Assembly (NCBI GenBank): GCA_028875955.1
Contig: JAGWTX010000015.1
Span: forward strand, 1-12,217
Direction: 5' to 3'
Length of the DNA: 12,217 bases
Source of the DNA: Bacteroidota bacterium
GTDB taxonomy: Bacteria > Bacteroidota > Bacteroidia > Chitinophagales > Chitinophagaceae
The notes below the pieces were generated by a model. That model saw only the letters and a program-made list of their open reading frames with translations, was not told the DNA's origin and did not search any database. Below are positions 1 to 8,397 of this stretch, piece after piece. The stretch's first letter is position 1. Each line of letters begins with the position of its first letter. Position numbers and translations under genes: made by a program.

Positions 1-452
1 ATAGCCAATGCACCGAGATATAAAATAGAGGTAAGGTTAACCACCACATATAATAACAACCAGAATACCGCCATGATCATGGCCACTGTACTGTTATACC
101 GCTGGTTAAGGAACTGCGGCATGGTATAGATCTTGTTCTTAAGATAAACCGGGATAAAGAAGATCGCCACAATCATGAGCGTGGCCGCGGCCATCCATTC
201 GTAAGTGGAAATGGCCAGGCCCATTTTAAAACCGTTACCACTCATTCCGATCATTTGCTCCGCAGAAATATTGGATGCGATCAATGATGCTCCGATGGCC
301 CACCAGGTGAGGGAACCTTCGGCCAGAAAATAATCATGCGAAGCGGTAGTGCTTGCCTTTTTCTTGCGACGGTACACCCAATAACCATAACTGGCTACAA
401 TGATAAAATAAACCAGGAATACAATGTAATCTGCGGTCTGCAATGATTTCAT
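1..452 (-). CDS. SSS-family sodium/sugar symporter, N-terminal part (cut by window edge)
   Basis: This is the first ~150 residues of an inner-membrane sodium:solute symporter; the rest lies beyond position 1. Reading the minus strand from the ATG at 452-450 gives MKSLQTADYIVFLVYFIIVA, a first membrane helix at about residues 8-27, then a basic loop (RRKKK), DYFLAEGSLTWW and the motif ASNISAEQMIGMSG at about residues 59-72. That motif is typical of the SGLT-like sugar branch of the SSS family in Bacteroidota. Further hydrophobic segments follow at about 85-103 and 123-148. Its place as the last gene after araA, 97 bp downstream, suggests it imports L-arabinose (or xylose) with Na+. That substrate is inferred from context only. 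The family assignment is firm; the specificity is not. Confidence 0.9.
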   Translation of the reverse strand, partial: MKSLQTADYIVFLVYFIIVASYGYWVYRRKKKASTTASHDYFLAEGSLTWWAIGASLIASNISAEQMIGMSGNGFKMGLAISTYEWMAAATLMIVAIFFIPVYLKNKIYTMPQFLNQRYNSTVAMIMAVFWLLLYVVVNLTSILYLGALA

Positions 453-501
453 AAGGGCAATTGTTTATGGGATTTGAAAGTTTTAAAAGGTTTTGGGTGT
501 G

Positions 502-553
502 TAGTGAGTAAAAAATAGTGACTACTGACTACTGACTACTCACTATTCACTAT
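502..553. repeat. Heptanucleotide tandem repeat with flanking inverted repeat at the araA 3' end
   Basis: Five 7-bp units run in register from 519 to 553 on the plus strand: TGACTAC three times, then TCACTAT twice. The araA stop codon (550-552) lies inside the last unit. In addition TAGTGAGTA at 502-510 is perfectly complementary in inverted orientation to TACTCACTA at 537-545, so transcript in this gap could form a 9-bp stem with a 26-nt loop. It sits between araA and the symporter gene and could act as a weak terminator or RNA-processing site, or could simply be a drifting short repeat. The repeat is seen directly; its function is unknown. Confidence 0.8.
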
Positions 554-2040
554 TTATAATACATCTCATTCCACCTGAGTTCGTTTTTAAACTGGTGAAT
601 CCGGGTTTCTTTATCTATCAGCACCAATTCGATATTGGCCATCTCTGCAAAATCTGTGAGGTGCTCGCTGCTGAGGTTCTGGCTATAGCAGGTATGGTGT
701 GCCCCGCCGGCGAGTATCCAGGCGGCACAGCCGGTATGCATATTGGGGTATGGTTTCCATAAAACCCTTGCTACCGGAAGTTTAGGCATACTCTGCATGG
801 CAGCTACTGCAATCACTTCGTTAACCAGTAAGCGGAAACGGTTACCCATATCCACCACAGAAGCATTGAGGGCGGGGCCTGGAGCAGAATTGAATACCAG
901 GCGAACCGGATCTGCTTTACCGCCAATACCCAATGGATGTATTTCGCAACTGGGTTTGCCTTCTGCAATACTTTCACAGATCTCAAGCATATGGCTTCCC
1001 AATACCAAACGGTTATCGGGGTTGAAATGATAAGTGTAGTCTTCCATGAAACTGTTACCACCTTTCATACCACTACCCATCACTTTCATGGCCCGTACAA
1101 GTGCGGCTGTTTTCCAATCGCCTTCCCCGGCAAAGCCGTAACCTTTTGCCATTAACCTTTGCGCGGCAATACCGGGTAATTGCACCATGCCGTGCAGGTC
1201 TTCGAAAGTATCGGTAAAGCCTTTGAAATTACCGGCTTCCAAAAATGTCTGCAACCCGATCTCTATTCTTGCCGCTTCGCGAAGCGATTGATGTTGTGCG
1301 CCTCCTTTCAGCAATGCGCTCATTAATACATAAGCATATTCATATTCCTCTATCAGCAGGTCGATCTGTGAATCGGTTACTTCGTTGATCACTTTTACAA
1401 GATCGCCGATACCATACGTATTCACACTGTAACCGAATTTTATTTCGGCTTCCACTTTATCGCCTTCGGTTACCGCTACATTACGCATGTTATCTCCAAA
1501 CCTGGCAAATTTTGCGTTCTGCCAATCGTTCCACCCGGCCGCGGCTCTTGCCCAGATATTGATTTTTTCAATTGACTCACTATCCTGCCAATGGCCCACT
1601 ACCACTTTCCTGTTCAGCCGCATACGGCTGGCGATGAAACCAAATTCGCGGTCGCCATGGGCAGACTGGTTCAGGTTCATGAAATCCATATCAATGGTAG
1701 CCCAGGGAATGTCGCGGTTAAACTGCGTATGGAAATGAAGCAGGGGTTTTTGCAGGATCTTGAGACCGCCAATCCACATTTTGGCCGGTGAAAAGGTATG
1801 CATCCAGGCAATGATACCAATGCAATTCGGATTGGCATTGGCCTCCATGCAAACCGCATAAATTTCATCTGCCGATTTAACCGTGGGTTTATATATCACT
1901 TTAACCGGTATATGTGAGGACTGATCCAGGGATGCTGCAATGGTTTGTGAATGACTGGCAACCTGTTGTAAAGTCTCATCACCATATAAATGCTGACTTC
2001 CTGTTACAAACCACAATTCTTTTTGTGAAATATCTATCAT
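550..2040 (-). CDS. araA: L-arabinose isomerase
   Basis: Cytosolic enzyme of 496 residues (E. coli AraA is about 500) that isomerises L-arabinose to L-ribulose, the first step of L-arabinose breakdown; it is Mn2+ dependent. The N-terminus (KELWFVTGSQHLYG) and the C-terminus (LRWNEMYYK) match the family ends, so the protein is complete and the ATG at 2040-2038 is well supported. The four active-site residues are all present: E306 (AGEGDW), E333 (SFMEDYTYHF), H350 (GSHMLE) and H449 (AGGAHHT), nearly the same numbering as E. coli. It starts 16 bp after the GH127 gene with no clear Shine-Dalgarno, as is usual in Bacteroidota. It is separated from araB and araD by two exported-protein genes, an unusual order. 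Its stop codon falls within a heptamer repeat. Confidence 0.98.
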   Translation of the reverse strand: MIDISQKELWFVTGSQHLYGDETLQQVASHSQTIAASLDQSSHIPVKVIYKPTVKSADEIYAVCMEANANPNCIGIIAWMHTFSPAKMWIGGLKILQKPLLHFHTQFNRDIPWATIDMDFMNLNQSAHGDREFGFIASRMRLNRKVVVGHWQDSESIEKINIWARAAAGWNDWQNAKFARFGDNMRNVAVTEGDKVEAEIKFGYSVNTYGIGDLVKVINEVTDSQIDLLIEEYEYAYVLMSALLKGGAQHQSLREAARIEIGLQTFLEAGNFKGFTDTFEDLHGMVQLPGIAAQRLMAKGYGFAGEGDWKTAALVRAMKVMGSGMKGGNSFMEDYTYHFNPDNRLVLGSHMLEICESIAEGKPSCEIHPLGIGGKADPVRLVFNSAPGPALNASVVDMGNRFRLLVNEVIAVAAMQSMPKLPVARVLWKPYPNMHTGCAAWILAGGAHHTCYSQNLSSEHLTDFAEMANIELVLIDKETRIHQFKNELRWNEMYYK

Positions 2041-2056
2041 AATGCAGTTTTGAATT

Positions 2057-4105
2057 TTATTTATGTAAGCTTGTACTATTTTTCACCGTGGCCGGAAACC
2101 AAACTGTCATTTCACCCTTACCCCGGTTGGCCCAACTATAATAGGGTATGGCGGTTAAGGTTCGGGTAACCGTTGCTGTTTTGTCCGGATGCTGAATGAC
2201 CACGGCAGGAACTGTTGCCTTTAAAACAGTAACCCCGTTCAACAAACCGGGTTGAAATGTACTGATAAACTTTGTATCTGCGGGAACAATCAGGTTAGAA
2301 GCTTTCCCCTCGTTATCCTTCCATTCGGCACAATACATGATGGGACCTCTTTGTATTGCCAGTTTACCGATGTCTTCGGTCAGTTTTTCATTGGCTGCCA
2401 CTTTACGAACAGGCATGGGCAAAACCAATTCAACCCTGTCGTTTTTCTGCCAGGTTTTACGGATAACCGCATAGCCCTGTTCCATCCTGTATGAAACAGG
2501 TTTGCCGTTCACTTTGATAATGATGTTTGATTTTTTTGCACTGATAAAATGATACAGATCCGATGGCATTGCCTCGTCCTGCGCCCATCCGGGAATCCGT
2601 ATCCGCATAGCGAATGAAACCTCCTTTTGGGGTTGTATGATAAAAAGCAGGTTCCCTTTCCAGGGATATTCATTTTTCTGTTCGATCTCTACCGGGGTTT
2701 GTAAAACGGAAAACCTTCCTTTCCCGTTTATAAAAAGATTCACATAGAGATTATCCTGTTTCTCCGCATATACATAGCCCGGTATTGAGGGAATCAGCCT
2801 AACCAGGTTGGTTGGGCAACAGGAACATTCAAACCAACCGGAACGGGTAAACTCGATATCGGGGTGTTTAAAGGAATCGGTGATCTGCATCGCATTCGTA
2901 TAGAAAAAGGATTTCCCATCGAGACCGATTCCTGAGATCAGACCATTGTATAAAATCTTCTCCAGCACATCCATGTACCTGGCGTCGCCATGCAATAAAA
3001 ACATCCGGTAATTAAAATACACATTGGCGATGGAAGCACAGGTTTCATTATAGGCAGTCGCATTGGGCAGTTCATAATCCATTCCATAACGTTCCCCATT
3101 ACCAATGGCACCTACACTTCCCTGCACATACATTTTCCTGGAAACCATGTTGGTCCAGATTCTGTCCACTGCCTGTTTCAGACTATCATCACCGGTCAAT
3201 GCAGCAACATCGGCCATGGCTGAATAGAGATATCCTGCACGCACTGCATGACCTTCTGCTTCATCCTGGTCAACAACCGGGATATTGTCCTGCCAATAAG
3301 CGCCGTTTTTAAATGGATCCCTGCTGTTGGGATCATAGCCAGTGTAATGCCCCCTTGCTTCCAGGAAAAATTTGGCGGTGCTGAGGTATTTTTTTTCTCC
3401 GGTTACCCGGAAAAGTTTTACCAGTCCCATTTCCACGATCTCGTGACCGGGTGCCACTGATTTTTTTCCGGGACCAAAAACAGAACAAACCAGATCGGCA
3501 TTTTTCAATGCAATCGTCAGCAGTGATTTTTTCCGGGTTGCCATATAATGGGCAACGGCCGCTTCATATAAATGTCCCGCATTGTACAATTCATGACTCA
3601 ACTCCCTTTCTTTTACCCATCTTTCCTTACCCACCCAGGAGCCTACTGAATCTGGGTTGATCGTACGTGCTGTATAGAGATAGCCATCCGGCTCCTGTGC
3701 ATTGCCGATGATCACAATCAATGAATCGAGATACGCTTCCAGTTTGGGATCGGGATATAAAGCGAGAGAATAAGACGCACCTTCAATGGTCTTGTAAATA
3801 TCCGTGTCATCAAAAGGGAAACGGGTACAGAATTTACCGGCATGTTTGGCCGCCATTACAAAATTTTTCACCCTGCCGGTGCTTTCACATCTTTCAAAAG
3901 AAGCCGGAATCGTAACCTTGCGGTTGATCAGAATCCTGGGCAACCAGAAATGATCGGTTAAGGATACCTGGGTAAAAGGAATTGCCTGGATTGGATAATC
4001 GGTTTGCTGGGCAAACAGGTATTGAAAAGAAAATAACAGGACAGCAAGCAGGGCTTTACCTGCCGGGTATTTTTTTCCTTCCCTATGATGAACTGCCACA
4101 AACAT
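2057..4105 (-). CDS. Exported GH127-type (DUF1680) beta-L-arabinofuranosidase
   Basis: Predicted periplasmic glycoside hydrolase of 682 residues that releases L-arabinose from beta-L-arabinofuranosyl linkages. Residues ~17-32 form a hydrophobic signal segment after a basic stretch, with likely cleavage after LFA (about residue 32). There is no lipobox cysteine, so a soluble exported protein is expected. The (alpha/alpha)6 catalytic domain follows. Compared with Bifidobacterium HypBA1, the zinc/cysteine centre is intact: E354 and C356 (NETCAS), C429 and C430 (ECSCCPTN), with C429 the likely nucleophile. E338 (GNGERY), 16 residues before E354 as in HypBA1, is the likely acid/base. The C-terminal ~200 residues look like beta-sandwich domains. 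The start codon overlaps the stop of the upstream mutarotase by one base (TAATG), implying translational coupling. The related family GH146 cannot be excluded from sequence reading alone. Confidence 0.92.
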   Translation of the reverse strand: MFVAVHHREGKKYPAGKALLAVLLFSFQYLFAQQTDYPIQAIPFTQVSLTDHFWLPRILINRKVTIPASFERCESTGRVKNFVMAAKHAGKFCTRFPFDDTDIYKTIEGASYSLALYPDPKLEAYLDSLIVIIGNAQEPDGYLYTARTINPDSVGSWVGKERWVKERELSHELYNAGHLYEAAVAHYMATRKKSLLTIALKNADLVCSVFGPGKKSVAPGHEIVEMGLVKLFRVTGEKKYLSTAKFFLEARGHYTGYDPNSRDPFKNGAYWQDNIPVVDQDEAEGHAVRAGYLYSAMADVAALTGDDSLKQAVDRIWTNMVSRKMYVQGSVGAIGNGERYGMDYELPNATAYNETCASIANVYFNYRMFLLHGDARYMDVLEKILYNGLISGIGLDGKSFFYTNAMQITDSFKHPDIEFTRSGWFECSCCPTNLVRLIPSIPGYVYAEKQDNLYVNLFINGKGRFSVLQTPVEIEQKNEYPWKGNLLFIIQPQKEVSFAMRIRIPGWAQDEAMPSDLYHFISAKKSNIIIKVNGKPVSYRMEQGYAVIRKTWQKNDRVELVLPMPVRKVAANEKLTEDIGKLAIQRGPIMYCAEWKDNEGKASNLIVPADTKFISTFQPGLLNGVTVLKATVPAVVIQHPDKTATVTRTLTAIPYYSWANRGKGEMTVWFPATVKNSTSLHK

Positions 4106-5226
4106 TATTTTACGGAAAATTTATATTGTGTTATCTGGTGATAGGTTTCACCCGGGTGTAAGATGGTATTGGGAAAACCCGGTTGATTGGGGCCGTCGGG
4201 GAAATGTTGTGTTTCCATACAGAAAGCCGCATGCTGCACATAGACCTGGCCGTTTTTACCATGCAAAGTGCTGTCCAGGAAATTTCCCGTATAAAATTGC
4301 AGACCGGGCTGTGTGGTAAACACTTCCATGAATCTTCCGGATGCAGGATCATAGGCAGTGGCTGCTTTTTCCAGGTCGGCACCTGTCTTGTTCAGCACCC
4401 AGTTATGGTCATATCCACCTTTTACGGATGCAATCTCTTTTCCGATGGGTTTTGCCATCCTGAAATCCATGGGTGTTCCGCTTACCGCAGGCAGCTGCCC
4501 GGTAGGGATCAATAAACTATCCACGGCAGTATATTTATCGGCGTTGATCATTACTTCCTGATTCAGTATCGTAGGTTCTTTGCCAGCAGATAAATTGTAA
4601 TACGCATGATTGGTCAGGTTTACCGGCGTTGGTTTATCGGTAGTTGCTTTGTAATCTATCTGCAAAGTGTTATCGGCTGTAAGTGTATAGGTCACTGCAA
4701 CTGACAGGTTTCCAGGAAAACCCTGATCCCCGTCGGCACTGGTATATTCCAGCAGCAAACTACTGTCACCCGCTGGTTTGCTGGCTTTCCATACAACCTT
4801 ATCCAAACCGCGCAATCCGCCATGCAAAGTATTCCCATGATCGTTCACAGAAAGTTGATATGCCTGGTTATTCAGGACAAACTTCCCTTTGGCAATCCGG
4901 TTTCCATACCTGCCTACCAATGAACCGAAATAAGGGTTCTTCGGTTGCAGGTAACCAGATAAGGAATCAAAACCCAAAACCACATCACCCATTTTTTTGT
5001 TTCGGTCAGGTGTCAGTATTCTCGTGATCGTTCCTCCATAATTGAGAATACTTACTTCCATTCCATTGGGGTTACGGATGGTAAACTCAGTAACCGGAAT
5101 CGCGTCAAAATTCCCGAAAGGCTTTTCCGTGATCTTGTATTTCATAGCAGCATTGTCTGATTGATTGTTACAGGCAGTCAGGAACAGGATTCCTCCTGCA
5201 AAAAAAAGATGGATGATTTTTCTCAT
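4105..5226 (-). CDS. Lipoprotein aldose 1-epimerase (mutarotase)
   Basis: GalM-family mutarotase of 373 residues that interconverts alpha and beta anomers of aldoses; here L-arabinose or xylose is the likely substrate. The N-terminus MRKIIHLFFAGGILFLTAC is a lipoprotein signal with lipobox LTAC and acylated C19, so the enzyme is outside the cytoplasm, anchored to a membrane. The family residues are in place: R110 (GNRIAKG), H135 (NTLHGG), H207 (NHAYYNL), D273 (GGYDHNW) and E338 (FCMETQHFPDGPNQ, the catalytic base). It lies 26 bp after araD and overlaps the GH127 start by one base. The pairing suggests that sugar released as one anomer by the hydrolase is equilibrated before uptake. The symbol galM is used for cytoplasmic galactose enzymes, so I leave it blank. 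Confidence 0.95.
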   Translation of the reverse strand: MRKIIHLFFAGGILFLTACNNQSDNAAMKYKITEKPFGNFDAIPVTEFTIRNPNGMEVSILNYGGTITRILTPDRNKKMGDVVLGFDSLSGYLQPKNPYFGSLVGRYGNRIAKGKFVLNNQAYQLSVNDHGNTLHGGLRGLDKVVWKASKPAGDSSLLLEYTSADGDQGFPGNLSVAVTYTLTADNTLQIDYKATTDKPTPVNLTNHAYYNLSAGKEPTILNQEVMINADKYTAVDSLLIPTGQLPAVSGTPMDFRMAKPIGKEIASVKGGYDHNWVLNKTGADLEKAATAYDPASGRFMEVFTTQPGLQFYTGNFLDSTLHGKNGQVYVQHAAFCMETQHFPDGPNQPGFPNTILHPGETYHQITQYKFSVK

Positions 5227-5252
5227 ATGGCAATTGATTAATCGGTTTAGGT

Positions 5253-5954
5253 TCAGGATGACTGGCCGTAATAACTATCCGGTCCGTGTTTTCTTTCAAA
5301 ATGTTTTTTTATCAGCGCATCTTTGAGACGCGCGGACTTTGGCTCGATCTGTTCAGTCAGATAAGCCATGTGTGCGATGTTTTCCAGCACGGCACTGTTA
5401 TATACCGCTTTCTCGGGTGTTTTTCCCCAGGTAAAGGGAGCATGATTCCCCACCAACATCATTTCCACGTCTTCATGACTCAATCCTTTCTCCTTCATAC
5501 AATTGATGATCTGAATACCGGTTTCGTATTCATAGTTCCCGCTGATCATCGTATCATTCATGGGTGGGGCGCAGGGTATATCAACCGTTGTATGATCGGC
5601 ATGTGTTGTACCATAAATGGGGATATCACGCTGGGTTTGCGCCCAGGCTGTGGCATACAGGGAATGTGTATGGACAATGCTGCCGATGGATGTCCAGTGT
5701 TTGTACAAAACCGCATGTGTAAGGGTATCAGAAGAAGGACGAAGGTCCCCATCCACCGTGTTGCCATCCAGGTCTACGATAACCATTTTCTCGATCGTAA
5801 GCTCATCATAAGGCACCCCGCTTGGCTTGATGGCAAATACACCCAGCGCCCTGTCTATCACACTTACATTACCGAATGTGAATAAAACCAGGTTTAATTT
5901 GGGTAACTGCAGGTTGGCTTTCCATGCGGATGTACGAATGGCTTGATATTTCAT
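5253..5954 (-). CDS. araD: L-ribulose-5-phosphate 4-epimerase
   Basis: Cytosolic class II aldolase-like epimerase of 233 residues (E. coli AraD is 231) that converts L-ribulose-5-phosphate to D-xylulose-5-phosphate, the last committed arabinose step. The metal ligands H95 and H97 (VHTHS) and H171 (GNHAPF), and the catalytic residues D76 (RPSSD), D120 (THADH) and Y229 (SYYGQ), all align with the E. coli numbering. The FTFGNVS and KPSG motifs for phosphate binding are near residues 25-46. The ATG at 5954-5952 gives the usual N-terminus. It is preceded by a 71-bp gap after araB, one of the wider spacings in the run; I see no convincing promoter in it. The enzyme links the arabinose branch to the product of XylB. 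Confidence 0.98.
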   Translation of the reverse strand: MKYQAIRTSAWKANLQLPKLNLVLFTFGNVSVIDRALGVFAIKPSGVPYDELTIEKMVIVDLDGNTVDGDLRPSSDTLTHAVLYKHWTSIGSIVHTHSLYATAWAQTQRDIPIYGTTHADHTTVDIPCAPPMNDTMISGNYEYETGIQIINCMKEKGLSHEDVEMMLVGNHAPFTWGKTPEKAVYNSAVLENIAHMAYLTEQIEPKSARLKDALIKKHFERKHGPDSYYGQSS

Positions 5955-6025
5955 ATTTACAGACTAGTCGTATTAAAGTTAGTAGCAAACAGTTTTACTT
6001 GGCAGAATAACTGATTAAAATAGCC

Positions 6026-7702
6026 TTATCCTGCGGTTTCTTCAGCAACAAAAGCACCCAGTTGCTGGTATTTCCGGTAACGTATGGCATAGATTTCCTT
6101 TTTCTCGCTGTTGGGAAAATAGGTTGCGTCAAAACCCTGGCCCATGGCATTCATGGCATTTTCAACCTTATCATATATTCCCGCAGCAGTAGCAGCAAAC
6201 ATGGCCGCACCCAGGGCGCAGGTCTGTTCGCTTTTATGGATCCGGATGGGCATATCCATCACATCCGCCATCATCTGCATGATGAAGGGTGATTTTTTTG
6301 CAACCCCACCTAATCCAATCAAACCTTTAACAGGGATCCCTTCCTCCCTAAACCGATCTACAATTTTTTTCGCCCCGAAACAGGTGGCTTCCACCAGTGC
6401 CTTGAAAACCCTGGGCGCATTACTGCCCAGATCCAGTCCCATAAAAGCAGCTGTCAGTAATTGATTGGCATCTGGGGTTCTTCTTCCATTGAGCCAGTCC
6501 ACAGCGAGTTCGTCTTCTGCGAGTAACGGCAATTCAGCCGCCTGTATGCTGAGCCCGGTGATGATCTGATCCTTTATTTCTTTGCTTAGCAGTGCAGCCG
6601 TTTCGGCATTCAGCAAAGGGGATGTATGCAAAAGGTTCTCTAAGGGCCAGGCAACCAGGTTTCTGAACCAGGCATAGGCATCGCCAAAAGCGGACTGTCC
6701 GGCTTCCATACCCATCATACCGGGTATGATGGAGCCTGGTACCTGACCACAAATGCCTTTGACAAGAATCCCTTTGACTTCATCGATGGGCGCTACCAGC
6801 ATATCACAGGTAGAAGTGCCCATTACCTTACTCAGGTGATAGGGTTCGATCTGGCCACCAACCGCACCCATATGACAATCAAATGCCCCCACACCAACCA
6901 CGACTTCTTCAGACAAACCCAGACGATCAGCCCAGTCTGCAGATAGTTGACCAGCTGCGTCAGCTGATGTATACGTTTTGGAAAATAGCCGATCTGTAAA
7001 TCCTTTCAGCAGCAGATCCCAGGAACTAAAAAAATCATCCGGCGGTAGTCCGCCAAATTCCTCCGCCCACAGACTTTTGTGACCCGCACTGCATACGCCC
7101 CTTTTCAATTGCAAAATGTCTTTGCCACCGGTTAACAGAAAGGGAATCCAGTCGCAATGTTCCACCCAGGAATAACAGGCATTATAAACTGCAGGGTCTT
7201 CCCTGAGCACATGTAATAATTTTGCCCAGAACCATTCAGAAGAATAGATCCCTCCTACAAACTGGAGATAATTTATCGGATAGGTTGCTGCATGCCGGTT
7301 GAGTTCTGCTGCTTCTGTTACAGCAGTATGGTCTTTCCAAAGCACAAACATGGCATTGGGATTTTCCCCAAAACCGGGTAGCAATGCCAGAGGTGTCCCC
7401 GATCTGTCAACTGCAATGGGTGTGGAACCCGTTGTGTCTACAGAAATCCCTTTCACTTTTTTTGCGATTTCCTTACCCGCTTTTCCGATACATTCCCGGA
7501 TGGTATATTCCAATCCTTCGATATAATCCAGCGGATGCTGACGGAACTGATTGACAGACGCATCACAAAACAAACCTTGTTTCCATCGGGGATAGGCAAA
7601 AACAGAACTGGAAACTTCTTCCCCATTACCGGCATTCACCAATAGGGAGCGGACCGAATCCGTTCCGAAATCTACCCCTATCACATAATTTTCATCTTGC
7701 AT
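6026..7702 (-). CDS. araB: Ribulokinase (FGGY family)
   Basis: Cytosolic kinase of 558 residues (E. coli AraB is 566) that phosphorylates L-ribulose with ATP to L-ribulose-5-phosphate. The N-terminal nucleotide-binding motif GVDFGTDSVRSLLVN (residues 9-23) is the AraB signature, distinct from the xylulokinase GIDVGTSS form. The catalytic aspartate is D275 in GAFDCHMGAVGG. The second FGGY domain carries GLGGVAKKSPFIMQMMAD (463-480), and the C-terminal EQTCALGAAMFAA (492-504) is the second half of the FGGY fold. The ATG at 7702-7700 lies 11 bp after the HAD phosphatase stop codon, so the two are almost surely co-transcribed. No frameshift or missing residue was seen. Confidence 0.98.
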   Translation of the reverse strand: MQDENYVIGVDFGTDSVRSLLVNAGNGEEVSSSVFAYPRWKQGLFCDASVNQFRQHPLDYIEGLEYTIRECIGKAGKEIAKKVKGISVDTTGSTPIAVDRSGTPLALLPGFGENPNAMFVLWKDHTAVTEAAELNRHAATYPINYLQFVGGIYSSEWFWAKLLHVLREDPAVYNACYSWVEHCDWIPFLLTGGKDILQLKRGVCSAGHKSLWAEEFGGLPPDDFFSSWDLLLKGFTDRLFSKTYTSADAAGQLSADWADRLGLSEEVVVGVGAFDCHMGAVGGQIEPYHLSKVMGTSTCDMLVAPIDEVKGILVKGICGQVPGSIIPGMMGMEAGQSAFGDAYAWFRNLVAWPLENLLHTSPLLNAETAALLSKEIKDQIITGLSIQAAELPLLAEDELAVDWLNGRRTPDANQLLTAAFMGLDLGSNAPRVFKALVEATCFGAKKIVDRFREEGIPVKGLIGLGGVAKKSPFIMQMMADVMDMPIRIHKSEQTCALGAAMFAATAAGIYDKVENAMNAMGQGFDATYFPNSEKKEIYAIRYRKYQQLGAFVAEETAG

Positions 7703-7713
7703 ATCCAGGCTTC

Positions 7714-8367
7714 TTACAGAATATTATTTAATTGTGGATCCAGATAGTCCTTTACAAAAAACAACACATTGTTACAATGTGAAAATTCATCCGGGGTATG
7801 CAGGGTTGTCAGCACAACAGATTGCATGCCGGCCCTTTCTGCAGCCTGTACGCCTTTTGGAGAATCCTCGAAAACAATACAATCGGCATTCGCCACACCC
7901 AATTGTGCTGCACAGGAGAGATAGGTTTCCGGGTCTGGTTTACTCAGCCTGACATCTTCAGCCGCTACGATAACGGGAAAATAATGCCGGATGGATAAAC
8001 CATCCAGTACAAAATCAATATTGAACCGGATGGCCGCGGATCCAATGGCCATGGCTATCTTTTTTTCCGCTGCCGCGGACAGAAATGCATCCAATCCGGG
8101 CAATAGCGCCAGTGAGGGTCTGAATGTCTCCTGATAGGCTGTTTCTTTGGCGTAACTCATCTTTGTTTTTTCCGCCGCACTAAACCTTCCGGGAAAAGTC
8201 CGCTCCAGCAGTTCATCGTTCTTACCATAGCATTCAGCTTTGGTTTGTTCCATACTGATCTTTGCCCCCAGACCGTTCAGGATATCATACCAGGCCCGGA
8301 TGTGAAAATCCATATCATCGATCATTGTTCCATTCAGGTCGAATAAAAATGCCTTTTGTTTCGTCAT
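7714..8367 (-). CDS. HAD-superfamily phosphatase-like protein with DxN motif I
   Basis: Soluble HAD subfamily IA protein of 217 residues, resembling beta-phosphoglucomutase or sugar-phosphate phosphatases. Motif I is FLFDLNGT: nucleophile D10, but N12 replaces the aspartate that usually acts as general acid/base (codon AAT, read directly). A helical C1 cap spans about residues 16-85 (MIDDMDFHIRAWYD). Motif II is S110 (AIGSAA), motif III K143 (LSKPDPETY) and motif IV E167/D168 (VFEDSPKG), so the rest of the active site is intact. It sits 30 bp after xylA and 11 bp before araB, suggesting a role in pentose-phosphate handling, such as removing excess or misformed sugar phosphates. Substrate and activity are unknown, and the D-to-N change may lower or alter catalysis. 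Confidence 0.9.
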   Translation of the reverse strand: MTKQKAFLFDLNGTMIDDMDFHIRAWYDILNGLGAKISMEQTKAECYGKNDELLERTFPGRFSAAEKTKMSYAKETAYQETFRPSLALLPGLDAFLSAAAEKKIAMAIGSAAIRFNIDFVLDGLSIRHYFPVIVAAEDVRLSKPDPETYLSCAAQLGVANADCIVFEDSPKGVQAAERAGMQSVVLTTLHTPDEFSHCNNVLFFVKDYLDPQLNNIL

Positions 8368-8397
8368 ACAAATCCTTTCACTATTTCTTGGAAGCCA

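Noticed and set aside
5286..5885. 199-codon open frame on the plus strand
   Set aside because: It lies entirely antisense to araD, whose catalytic residues are all conserved; the translated product is rich in Cys, His and Ile with no recognisable motif, as expected of a shadow frame.
5955..6025. Possible internal promoter in the gap before araD (minus-strand TAACTTTA)
   Set aside because: The -7 like box has a mismatch at the conserved G and no TTTG lies at the right distance upstream, so support is too weak to annotate.
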